A stretch of DNA of 64,000 nt from Amylostereum areolatum. Its lineage: Eukaryota > Basidiomycota > Agaricomycetes > Russulales > Stereaceae. Position 1 is the first letter of the stretch, and the number at the start of each line of letters is the position of its first letter. The position numbers and the translations under genes were made by a program. Location of the stretch: assembly GCA_012932865.1 (NCBI GenBank), contig SAXG01000009.1, positions 481,163 to 545,162 of the forward strand, given 5' to 3'. The notes beneath the pieces were generated by a model, which was not told the DNA's origin, did not search any database, and saw only the letters and a list, made by a program, of their open reading frames with translations. Below are positions 47,657 to 58,498 of this stretch, in pieces.

Positions 47657-49666
47657 ATGAGTACAGAGTCCGCCGATAACACCTATCTCTCCGCCATTAC
47701 ACCCTCGTTAAGAACGTGGGCAGATGCTGTCCGTACATCGGTTCTATCGACGCGTAGGGCACAGTAACTTTCAAGCAGCTGGGGCATCAGTTGGCAGCGG
47801 CCAAGATACACTGGGAGAAGACTCTGGGACCGTTGAAACTGCGTAAAGGAGACGTCGTTGGACTCTGGTATGTTTCCCACTTATCATGTGGCGTCGAATA
47901 TGGCACGCTTATGTGCGGCCTCCGGCAAGGCTTACGGGGCGGAAACTCGCAGACCCGGTGAACGCGATCGCCATTTCCGCGTGTGGCCTCGTACCCCAGT
48001 TCTTTGGCAGGTTCTTCAAGAACACATCTGTCGTCTGGGCTCTCAGAGTGGGGGCAAGGCGCTCATCGCCGATGAAGCTTACCTTTCCGAGCTCTTGGAT
48101 CATCCCCTCCCAGCCTTTGCGGGAGTCTCACTCGAAACCGCTGACGAAGCGAAGGGCAGTGTCGAAGGCGTCCTCGACGATATTCCACCCGTTGCGCTCT
48201 CCGATTATGGGCCCATCTCTCATTCATCTGGGCCTACGGCGGGTTTACCCAAGATTATCCCCAATACCCACGCGATGCTTCGCGCCGTCGTCCAGGATAA
48301 ATGGCCGGGCTCAGCGTCAGGTGTGATGAACAACGAAAAGCCTATCGTCGTCAACACCTTGGGGAATTCTCGCCCAAATTGGGTCTTTCCACAGTAAGAA
48401 CACATCCATCTCGTCTTACTGCGGCTAATACGCGTGCCGCCACAACCGTCATAAAGCATTCCTCTCAGCCATTCATGGCGGTTTCTGTGTTGTCCAGCCT
48501 TCTTCTATGGCCATTTCCGCACCCGAGTTGGTTGCCATGATTCGTGTTTGCTCTCTCAATCTCTTGGCATTATACGCAACCTTTTTGTCGAACCTCATCC
48601 GAGAAGCACAAAAGGACGCAAACATCAAGTATGCGCTTCAGAATCTAGACCAGATTATTCACACCGGCGTTGCACTCAACAAGGAAGATGAAGAGTGGGC
48701 CCATGCGAACGACATAAAGATTACGGTACGCGTTCACGTTTATCGTCATTGTTGGTTGTTCAATGTGTGTTTAGACGATGTACGGCACGACACAGACCGG
48801 TACCGAATCCCTCGTCCAAATGGATGCCTTGTATTTCTCCCTCGACCTTCCTCAGCGCCTCTTCTATCCTCTAGAATAGGAACCGAACCTTCGTCCCGTA
48901 TTCTTCGCCCCATTCGTGGCGGTAACCCTGTATTCATTCCTTAGAAGCATCCCAACGGCCCTTCCCTAGATGGACGACAATTGTTCGAAATCGTCGTCCG
49001 GCCCTCCGCCCCAGACTGCCCCCCTGAACCTCTGCGCGGCGTAGATGGGAACTATCACTCCGACGATCTGTTCGAAGAGGTCGAGAAGGACGGATGGGTG
49101 TACCGTGGGCGTGCGGGCGGGCGATTGGATCAAGCTACACCTCGGGTTTTGTGATACCAAGTACGCTTCCTTATTTGTGTTGTGGTTTTATTCGCTGAAC
49201 TCGCGCGAAAGAAACATCGAGGACAACGTACGGAAAACGTGCACAGATCTCGTCCATGACGTCGTCGTCATCGGTACTCATAGGCCGGCTCCTTGTCTCG
49301 TAGTTGAGAGCATTACGCAAACGACGTCGAGCGCCAGCTTGTGGCACAAGAGATCGTCGCACGGACGCTGGCTTTCAATGAACGGCAGTTTGCGCACGAG
49401 CGCATTCAGGATCCGAAGAAGGTCTTTATGGTTGATCAAGGGACACTGCCTCGGACGAATGTGAGCTGCCAGCACTGGTCTGTTCTGATGTCACGCCGGC
49501 CAATTCTTGCTAATCCACCGATTTCTTCGTCGTAGGAGAAGGGAAAGGTGAGGTGTGTTGGGATATCCTTGTAATCCTTTTGTCCTCGAGCTGATGTCTA
49601 AAGCTCAGACGGCTGGTGACGGAAGAGATGTTTTCTAAAAAGCTCGACGATACTTTCACGGGCTGA
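47657..49666 (+). pseudogene. Decayed AMP-forming acyl-CoA synthetase-like ligase
   Basis: A paralogue of the ligase at 58499-60571, readable from MSTESADNTYLSAITPSL to FSKKLDDTFTG. It is damaged in several independent ways. A TAG interrupts PYIGSIDA before GTVTFKQLGHQLAAAK. One base is missing between SVVWAL and SGGKALIADEA. The adenylate motif is changed from HSSGTTGGLPK to HSSGPTAGLPK. A frameshift lies in the RGRAGDWIK region near 49115. Large parts are still recognisable (LPKIIPNTHAMLRAVVQDKW; ALNKEDEEWAHANDIKIT; FNERQFAHERIQDPKK), so inactivation is fairly recent. Unlike other broken frames in the window, the lesions include a deletion and active-site substitutions, which argues for real decay. 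Confidence 0.85.
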
Positions 49667-50028
49667 GAGGGTACGTGTTATGCACATGATCTGCGGAGTT
49701 TATCGTGGTGCACGAGTACTATAGGTCAGTGCATGTACATGATTATGCAGTATCATAGCTAGTAGGTTATCAGTATATGATCATTTTCGTGGACGACGTA
49801 CAACGGTGCATACTTAGCAGGATACATAAGTAATCGACGATTATGAAGTGGGTAACTGCCGGGCCGCGCAACGGCATTTCTCAATACGATCACCGAGCAG
49901 CCGCGTCCGCCGCCGTCTGTGTCACAGTTTCAACCTGTCCTAACTCCTTGCTTATCCACCACCATCTCCCACCACCGCACACATCAAAGCAAGACTTCCA
50001 AGCCCAAGCCCACAGATACTCACACAAC
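49667..50028. other. Intergenic, promoter side of the SH3 protein gene
   Basis: About 360 bases. The left part is AT-rich. A C-rich stretch directly before ATG 50029 is probably the 5' leader. No other feature seen. Confidence 0.4.
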
Positions 50029-50934
50029 ATGGTCGATGCTGCCGCCCTGATGGCCCACATTGTTTCACAGACGAGACAGAATGTCGAATTCCTTATGGCC
50101 CACAACGAACTCTCTCGTGATGCCGGCAACTCCATCCTCGCACAGCTCCCGACCGCGAACGATGCCAGAATCCGCGAGCTCTCCGAGCAGACGAGCCGGA
50201 TGACTATTCCGACTCCGTCAATTACCCCTGCCTCCGAAGTCGCCCGCAGGGTGCCGCCTCCTTCTGCACCTGGCCCCGGTCGCATACAACGGGCCAAGGC
50301 CATTTGGGCATATAATGAAAACGGATCTGTGCGTCCTGGCGTCTCTTACGCGATAGGTTGCTGAGTTTATTGAAGGAACCGAACGACCTGTCTTTCCATG
50401 CCGGAGACATTGTTGAGATCGTCGCCGAGACGAACGCTGACTGGTGGACAGGCAGAGTCAATGGGCGGGAGGGATTGTTTCCCTCCAACTACGTCGAGAA
50501 GATCAGCTCTGATACCCCGCCTTCATACCCCCCACCCTCTGAAAACCGTTCCACATACTCTCCTCCGGCGGCGCCGTATGCATCGTCCTATGGGGCCCCA
50601 CCGTCTCAACAATACCAGCCTCCCCAGCAGTATCAACCTCCTCCACAGAGTTACAACAATTACGGACCACCCGCGCCTCCTCCACAGCAACAGGTGGTCG
50701 AACAGGCACCGCCCAAGAAGAGCAAATTTGGTGGTGGTCTTGGGAATGTGGTATGTGGACTACCTGATTTTCGTCCTGCCTCGTTCGTTGATGGGGTTCT
50801 AGCTTGCTACCTCAGCTGTTGGCGGTGTTGGGTTCGGTGCCGGTGCGTGTGTCCTCCCTTGTTTTTCGTCGTCGTTCTTACCCGTGTTTGAAGGGTCTGC
50901 CGTGGGCAGTGGGATCATCAATGCGATATTCTAG
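50029..50934 (+). CDS. LSB1/PIN3-like SH3-domain protein (actin patch adaptor)
   Basis: Four exons (50029-50328, 50376-50750, 50803-50842, 50894-50934) give 251 residues. A helical N-terminus (MAHIVSQTRQNVEFLMAHNE) resembles that of yeast Lsb1/Pin3. The SH3 domain covers about residues 88-144 and spans intron 1: RAKAIWAYNEN, EPNDLSFHAGDIVEIV, NADWWTGRVNGREGLFPSNY. The middle is rich in Pro, Gln and Tyr (QQYQPPQQYQPP). The C-terminus is glycine-rich (KFGGGLGN, TSAVGGVGFGAGSAVGSG, IINAIF), as in the yeast proteins. Relatives bind Las17/WASP and regulate actin assembly at endocytic sites; in yeast they are also linked to prion behaviour. Frame intact. Confidence 0.9.
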
Positions 50935-51468
50935 TTGTTTGTCCAACGCGTGGCCCTCTAGAGCATGCTTGTGAGGCCGCCCTTGTTTGAGGTTGCCTGT
51001 TCCTGGTCAACTAACTCCTTGCAGCAGGCCGAGTCGTCGGGGTACATATCTCGTTATCTATTACTACCGTACCTACGTCACCCCGAGGTTATCTTTTATG
51101 TAGTGCTAGTGCTGCTCGTACTACGCTTGTATTGACGTGGATCTCGTTATTGTCGGGGAGATCCTTGTGGACTATTGTATGCATGCACCGTTTTATCGTT
51201 GTATTTCTGAGCGCATGGCAAGCTACATACACCACGAGGTGATCGCTGCGAACGAATTCGAAAAGACGCTCGTCCGCGCGTGTACAGCCGTCATCAGCCA
51301 GTCACAGCAAGCCGCTTTCGTCTCATACTTATACCTCTCCCACATACCACCGCTCCCGCCGCCGCCTTCTTCATCCCCGAACACGCCTCGGCGCAGCGCA
51401 CACACGCACAGCGCATGCCTTGGCTTTCTCCTTCCCCATAACGCGCTAGACGACGCCTCGCGGGCACA
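50935..51468. other. Intergenic region
   Basis: About 530 bases between the SH3 protein and the 5-phosphatase. No motif-bearing frame; the right end probably carries the phosphatase promoter and leader. Confidence 0.4.
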
Positions 51469-54400
51469 ATGCACATCCTCGAAGACCACCACGTCCCCGC
51501 CCGCTCACCCGCCGTGTCGGGAAACGAATTCACCCCTCAACGCTCAGGTAAACCCTTCTCTTCCCCCACGACTATGGTTTGCGCTGATCTTGCGGTGCGC
51601 GATACAGCGCACCAGAATGTCTTTACGCGTCTACAGGCCCTCTTCCCCGCTTCCCAATCTGCACTCAACACTCCCTCGCCGACGATTGACGACGACTCGC
51701 ACCTTCATGGACTTCCCCCATCCCCCCCGAAGGCGCTCAAAGTACGCATCGTCACGTGGAACATGCACGAGTCGCTTCCAAAGGCATGTTCTCCACATGA
51801 GCAGCGTGTGTTAGGAGACTGACCGTTGCGTCACACATGTAGGGCGACTTGAAGGAACTCCTCGGCATCGTGCCGCCGTATAGGCCTCATCTGCCGTTGA
51901 ACGAACCAGCGGGCTTTCCTCATCTGAGCGACGATGGAGAACATCCTTATCACCGTTGTGGTCGTGTACGTGACGCATTTGTCTTTCGAGATCGTGTAAG
52001 CTAATCTATCTGCAGCTGCGGGTCAGGAGTGCCCCACTCTGTCTGGTGCGTGTTTGGTTTTAGAGCCGTGCTTGTCTACATCACTGATGCTGGTATTATG
52101 AACAGGCATCCCCATGGGTTTGGGCGCTGGATTCAAGCTACAAAAAGAGAAGGAACACAAGGAGAAGGATGCCAACAAGGACGCCGACAAGGAAAAAGAA
52201 AAGGACGGAGACAAGGAGAGAGACAAGGAGAGAGAACGATATAAAGAGGGACTGAAGGAGCTGCAGCAACGTTTGCTAAAACAACAGGAGCATGAAGAGC
52301 ATGCGCACACCGGTGCAGCGGGCTGGAGTTCTATTCTAGAGGAATGGCTATGCCATGGCGTGGACGACCCCACAGTTAAGCATATCGTCAAAAGGAAGGA
52401 ATTCGTCGCACCCGAGCTCGAACGCGCGTTTTCGACGGGCGATATCCTTCGTCGCCCGCACGTCGAACCGCGCAAGGGTCCGTATGAGATGCTGGTGAAG
52501 GAGCGTATGATGGGTGTCTATCTAGCGATTTTTGTCCATCGGGACGCGCGCCACCTGGTTCATGGTGCGTATATGCACGAGTTCTCGATGAAATCGTTGG
52601 CTGATTATCCACGAACAGGTACCTCCAAGGGGACAGTTACAGCTGGCTTGATAGGTGGACGGGTGGGCAACAAAGGTGGCGTCGGAATCAGTCTCAACAT
52701 GGCAGGATCCACATTTTTGTTCATGAACGCGCACTTGGCGGCACATGAAGGCAAGCTGCCCAATCGTCTGGCTAACCTCTCGAAGATCAAGGTAAGCATC
52801 GCTATTTATCTGGACACTGGCATCCTCTGAGTAATGCACCCAGTCTGAACTTACTGTGGATGACTTTCTGAAGCCAGACGACCCACGTGTCGTCGCGGAA
52901 GGTGTGATTTGCCATATTCCTACGTCTTGTTTTCTCATCTATCTCCAGACCTTACCGACAAGTTTGACTATACGTTCCTATGCGGCGACCTCAACTTCCG
53001 TCTGGACCTTTCACGCCTACACGCAGATTGGCTGATCTCTCGTCAAGGTATGTATATGCCAAGTTCTGCGGTGCTGTGTCCCTCACCTCGCTACCAGAAT
53101 ACGCCCAGGCGCTTGCATTCGACCAGTTGTTCAACATCATGCGGAATGGACAGGCCTTTGTCGGGTTCCGCGAGGCTGCGATCAACTTTCCGCCGACGTT
53201 CAAGTACGATGTCCTACGAACTCTCAAACACAAGCGTAAAACGTCCAATCCGAAAACACATGCCGCCATTCAAGAAGCTTCCGAGCATGATCAAGATGGA
53301 GAGAGCGCGGAAGAGCCGAAGCCCTCACGCTCAAGCTCGGAAGAGGACGATGAGACGCATGGCGAAGGCGCTTCGCTTATGTCTTCCGCGTTCTCCAAGA
53401 AGACTGGGGAGCACGACCGCGAAGCTAGTGTGGACTCCGAGGACGACGTGGAGGAGTTCAGCGAAGCTAACTTGATTCCGGCTACCCCTGCCATCCCTCT
53501 CACTCCCAAGCTCGCTCGCCGCGCAACCAGTGCCAAGGGCATCGTGAAGCATATATCCGTCAGTGCCGCGCAAAAAGCGAAGCTGAAATGGTTGGAGCTT
53601 CTGTCGCCCGCGGAGTCCTCTCCAAGAGTGAGAACCCGCGGGGAATGGGGTAGTCGTTCTATGCCGCCAACTCCTGGAGCGGGAGGCTCGACTTCCATGT
53701 CGTTCTCAGAAGTGTCGATGAGTCGCAGTGTAGGCGATCACGATAACTTGATGGGATCCCCTGCGTTCAAGATTCGCGCCAGTTCAACTCGGTCGGGTTC
53801 ACACAGCGGATTCAACGACGGAGATAGCGAAGACCGTGGCGTTTACGATTCCTCAAGTAAACAGCGTGTTCCCAGCTGGTGAGCGACATCTTTATCTGTC
53901 TAGACAACCCTTTAAACACACTCGACAGGTGCGATCGGATCCTGTTCAAGTCCACCGTGAAGCCCGAAGACCATGAGGACCACAATATGTTCCCCCGTAC
54001 CGTAGTTGGAAACTTCATCGCAAACGCCTGGCGCTCCTTCTCCTCTCGCAGTCGGAGAAACTCTACTACGTCCTTAAGATCGGCCGAAACCTGGCACTCA
54101 AAATCTACTGTCATCCCCGAAGCCGTATCACCCATCCCCAGTCCCCTTATTTCACACCCCATCTCGCCTCTTGTTGGACCTCCTCCCCCCAGAAGACGGC
54201 AGCGGCCTTCTTCTATTGATATTACCCCTCCAATGCGCGAGGCGACTCCTTCACCTTCACGACCCCTAACCCGCTCACAGTCTAGTACGGCGCTATCCCA
54301 ACCTTCACCAACACTATCTTCTTCTCGCACACCGCCTTCACCCTCCAGTCCCCCTCGTCCGAATTCCGCTGTCGGTCGATCACTCAGTGTACCTAACTCT

Positions 54401-54724
54401 CTGTCGCCATCCTCCCCGTCTATACCCCCGACACCCCAACTGCCCTCGCTCTACGACATTGGCCCTAGCAGTCCATCCGAACCTCACAATTCCGCAGACC
54501 TCCTCAGCTCCGCGCGTTGGCGTTTCCTGCCCTTCCTGCATGGACCCCGGGATACATCTGGTCCGACGACGGCTGTGGAGGCGAGCCCTTCCTCGTCACG
54601 AGACCACAGGAGAGGCGAAGTCGTGTGTATGAGCTATCGAACATTGGACGACCGCGGGATGCGACGGCTGGAAGGCCGCAGCGATCACAGGCCGGTCATT
54701 GGATGCTACGCTATCTATATCTGA
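51469..54724 (+). CDS. Inositol-polyphosphate 5-phosphatase (IPPc domain with large insertions)
   Basis: Multi-exon gene of roughly 900 residues. All catalytic motifs appear in order: VRIVTWNMHESLPK, AGQECPT, GGRVGNKGGVGISL, NAHLAAHEGK, CGDLNFRLD, PTFKYD, VPSWCDRIL (joined across the intron at 53880-53928) and SDHRPVIGCY near the C-terminus. Together they form the Mg-dependent site that removes the 5-phosphate from phosphoinositides or inositol phosphates. No Sac1 or lipid-anchor motif was seen, so it is not a full synaptojanin. Odd points are three low-complexity inserts inside the catalytic domain: a Lys/Asp/Glu coiled-coil-like run after GAGFKLQ (52140-52270), about 210 residues of acidic and serine-rich sequence between PTFKYD and VPSW, and about 200 Pro/Ser-rich residues before SDHRP. 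Frame intact across the introns I checked. Confidence 0.9.
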
Positions 54725-55548
54725 CTGCCCAGCATTGACTATCTGGGCATTCTTTCTTTCTTATTTCCTTTCCATTTCGCGCCTCGTTCGCCTGTTGTTG
54801 CTTAGGATGGTAACTTATGTCACGAAGTCCTCTAGTTTTTTGCACATTCTTACACCTCTACCCGCACCCCACACCCACGCCCTTTACCGCCACCCACCAC
54901 CCTCTTTTAGTCGCATTGAATCGGACTCAGGAATGAAGTACATATAATAGAGTACATGTAGAAGATATTAGTCGTACGGTACGGTGCGATCCCACTTGGA
55001 TGATTTCAGACGGCAACTCGGACGAGACCGTCTTGACCTGCGAAAATGGCACGTGTTGCTACATTTCTAGTGTGTACATCTCGAAGAAACATTTACATGG
55101 CTCTTGATCACAGAATATCCATCACCGACAGCTGGCCTCCTCCGGCTCAAACATCATTTGATTCAGCTCACTATCGCACTCGGGTACGTTGCTGTATCCG
55201 GTCACTACGTGCCGATTTGTTGTCTAAGTATCGTTCGCGATGAGGTACGTTCGATAGCGTTAGATGTTACACTTACACCCTTTTGTTTTTCTGATCCTGA
55301 TACAATGGTGCCCGTACAAAGCCGCGACCGGCATGATACACGAGCACCAACCGCTCCTTCTGCCCATATGCGAAGACTCCCTTGAATATACAGTACTCAA
55401 GGTCTTGGTGCCTAATCTCCTCATTCATTCCCACCGTCAACTGAACCCGTGGTCGCCTTCGACGCCTTTCACACCTCGGAGCGCTTGTTGCGACATCCGT
55501 CTGGGACTGGACTGTCAGAATAACATTTGAGTGTAACTGCACCACAAC
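54725..55548. other. Intergenic region
   Basis: About 820 bases between the phosphatase and SDR 2. Short frames only. Nothing recognisable; the right part should be the SDR 2 promoter. Confidence 0.4.
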
Positions 55549-56699
55549 ATGGCGCAGAAGGTCTGGTTTATCACAGGTGCGTATCATACGCCTTTACCTC
55601 TTGTCTTCGCTGACATTGTCTGGGAAGGTGCATCTTCTGGCCTTGGCCTAGCATTAACTCGACGCGTTATCCTGCGCGGTGACCTGGTCGTCGCCACCGC
55701 GCGCGATATTACCCGCTTTGAGCCTCTTCTATCCGACCCTATCATCGACCTTACACACATCTACGTCTTGACTCTCGATGTCACGTCGCCCTTCTCGGAG
55801 ATCCAGGATGTAATAACAAAGGCCGTTGCTCACTGGGGACGAATAGATGTTCTTGTGAACAATGCAGGCAAAGGCGGTGTTGGCCTCGGAGAGGAAATCC
55901 AGTGAGCGACGTTCATTTCTTGGTGTACCCGTGGCTAAGTGGCTTGCGAGCAGGTTGGATATTCGGATGCAGTTCATGTTGGTCAACTATGTGGGCACTG
56001 TCAACGTGACGAACGCGACGCTGCCGTATATGCGCGCAAGAAGGGAGGGCACAGTACTCTTGATCGGGAGTCGGTCGGTGTATCGCAATGAGCTAGCAGT
56101 GAGTGCTGTCTACATCGCGATGGTGTTGTTTTTCTCACTCACTTGCCAGGGACTTTGTGAGTTCACCGTTTGTCCCTGGAGGATTACCTTCCACTGACGA
56201 CACGGCATGACCAGCTTCGTATGCAGCTTCCAAAGCGGCTGTCCACTGTACGTCTTCTTTTGCACAGGAATCAATGACCTTCTCAACACATCTTGTAGCT
56301 TATGGCGAAACCCTCTCCTATGAGATGCTTTCCTTCAACATCCGCGTCACAGTCGTCGCACCAGGCATGTTCGATACGGCCCTTGGCACCCCACCCATCT
56401 ATGGCACGCCCATCTCCGACTACGACTCCTTGCGCGACGCTCTGCGTAAACGAATCTCCGATAGGACAAAGACAAAGAACAAGGGCGACCCAGAGAAAGG
56501 CATGAACGCGTTGGTCGATCTGGTCCATGCGGAAGGACGTGCGGAAGGGAAGGAAGGTTGGCCGTTGTGGCTATTCTTGGGGGACGACTCGATTGCCGAT
56601 ATCAGGGTGAGGGCGGCGAAGTTGAGGGAAACCTCGATAGTCTGGGAAGGGGTGGGGAACCGGGTTGGGGTAGACGATGATCTGAAGAATGTGCTTTGA
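55549..56699 (+). CDS. Short-chain dehydrogenase/reductase, paralogue 2
   Basis: ATG 55549. The first intron splits the nucleotide-binding motif (VWFITG / ASSGLGLALTRR). Then VVATARDITRFEPLL, TLDVTSPFSEIQD, NNAGKGGVGLGEEIQ, NYVGTVNVTNATLPYMRA, the serine motif LLIGSRSVYRNEL and SYAASKAAVH with Tyr and Lys. A seven-base exon (56152-56158, GGACTTT) sits before SYAASK, as in paralogues 1 and 3. The C-terminal part reads NIRVTVVAPGMFDTA and EGWPLWLFLGDDSIAD. Frame intact. Cofactor NAD(P); substrate unknown. It lies in tandem with paralogue 3. Confidence 0.9.
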
Positions 56700-57067
56700 A
56701 CTTACACGATGCTGATACGCTCTGGGTCATTGCGTTATTGAGGCGAACTCGTCTAACAAGAACGCGTAGGAGAACCCCATGCCACGTTCATCACTCCTGC
56801 ATAGTCTCCGCAGCTGACCTTATGCAGAAGACAGTTAAATCCTACGCAGGTCTGCGAAAGAGCTGAAGCGTTGATGGTTCCTACAGTATCGTTCAGACAG
56901 AAACATACCGCCTCCTTCCATGTCCCTGGACCGGCTGGTCCCAACGCGGGCAACCCACCGCCGGTCCTAAGCATAACACCGGCCACAGACCACAATGCTA
57001 TAAAGGCCATGACCCGGGGCCTCTGCCATATCAAACCTCGATCAGATCCCCAGTACACCTTCCCCAG
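56700..57067. other. Gap between SDR 2 and SDR 3
   Basis: About 370 bases. It must hold the SDR 3 promoter and possibly a 5' untranslated exon (see SDR 3). A minus-strand frame at 56753-57058 has no recognisable content. Confidence 0.4.
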
Positions 57068-58211
57068 TGGCAGAGCGAGTTTGGCTTATTACCGGTGCGT
57101 TTATTAGGTCGTCTTCCTTGCTTTCTTGAGAGAAAGCTCACTTTCTTCCAGGAGCTTCGACTGGACTTGGCCTCGCCCTAACACGCCGTATACTTGCCCG
57201 GGGAGGCTTTGTCGTTGCGACCGCTCGGGACGTCCGTCGTTTCGAGCCTCTTCTCTCCGACCCCGATATTGACCGTGCACGAATCCACATTTTGACCCTC
57301 GATGTAACCGCCCCCTTCTCCGAGCTTCGGGATACGGTCGCGAAGGCAGTGGCCCAGTGGGGACGCGTGGACGTCCTCGTCAACAATGCTGGAACGAATG
57401 GCGGCGTGGGGCCCAGCGAAGAACTTGGGTGAGCGCGAAGACTTGTTGGCGAATCAGTGCACGTTGTTCATGCGGGGCGCGCAGGATCGATAACTTCATG
57501 CATGTTATGAAGACCAATTTCACAGGCACTGTTAGCGTCACAAACGCTCTGCTACCGCATATGCGTGCTCGGAAGGAAGGTACGGTGGTAATAGTGGGGA
57601 GTCGGACAGCATATCGTAATGGATTCTTGGTTTGTTTACCACTGCGCCTATCCACCTTTGTCCGACTAATGCTTGTCACAGGGACCTTGTATGTACTTTC
57701 GTGCGTTGGGGCTGATGATGTCGATAATGATCCTTCATCCACAGCTGCCTACGCGGCTTCGAAAGCAGCCATTCACTGTATGGATACCCCAACTAAACCT
57801 CGATCTCTGGCCTGACATGACTTCATAGCATACGGAGAGACCCTCGCTGCTGAACTCAAACCTTTCAACGTCCGCGTCACGATTGCCATCCCAGGCGCCT
57901 TCGACACCGGCATGTCGCTTTCCGTCGTCGGCACCCCTATCTCCGACTATGATGCTGCTCGGGAGGAGCTGCGTCGTAGGCTCGAGGCCAGGAAAAAACA
58001 GAAGAACATCGGCGATCCGGCGAAGGGTATGGACGCTCTAGTGGACGTTGTTCTTGGGGAAGGTCGTGCGCAGGATAAGGGCGGGTGGCCACTGTGGCTT
58101 TTCCTGGGGAATGATGCGATCGAGGGTGCAGAGACACGCGCGAAAGAGCTTAAGGCGACAACGAACGAGTGGGGATCAGTAGGGAAAGACCTAGGCCGCG
58201 ACGATCAATGA
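57068..58211 (+). CDS. Short-chain dehydrogenase/reductase, paralogue 3 (start codon unclear)
   Basis: The body is intact: VWLITG / ASTGLGLALTRR, VVATARDVRRFEPLL, TLDVTAPFSELRD, NNAGTNGGVGPSEELG, KTNFTGTVSVTNALLPHM, VIVGSRTAYRNGF, the seven-base exon GGACCTT (57682-57688) and AYAASKAAIH, then FNVRVTIAIPGAFDTG and GGWPLWLFLGNDAIEG. The odd point is the start: where paralogue 2 has ATGGCGCAG, this gene has GTGGCAGAG right after CCCCA. Either the start codon was lost, or a 5' untranslated exon ending in A is spliced at CCCCAG to recreate ATG. Closest to paralogue 1 by shared residues. Substrate unknown. Confidence 0.82.
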
Positions 58212-58498
58212 AACTGTTCAGTCCCTCCGCTTTTTCATGCTACGTTCCACCGACTTGATTTTCACCTATCGAATACTAATTCTGTGCATAAACCTGGACG
58301 GATCTCGTATATGCAGCAGGGGACCGCGTAGTTGGCCAGAGAAAACTTTGGAAAAAACAATAGCAAGGAGCCCGTGGGGGTCGTGACTCGAGAATGGAGC
58401 TTTAGAAATAGATATACAAACAGCCCAGGAGTAGGGGGGTAAAAAGGTGCGGACGTGGTGCGTTACCGTTACAGAACACAGAAAGGGCGACATTTCAT
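58212..58498. other. Convergent 3' gap
   Basis: About 290 bases between the stop codons of SDR 3 and the ligase; nothing recognisable. Confidence 0.4.
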
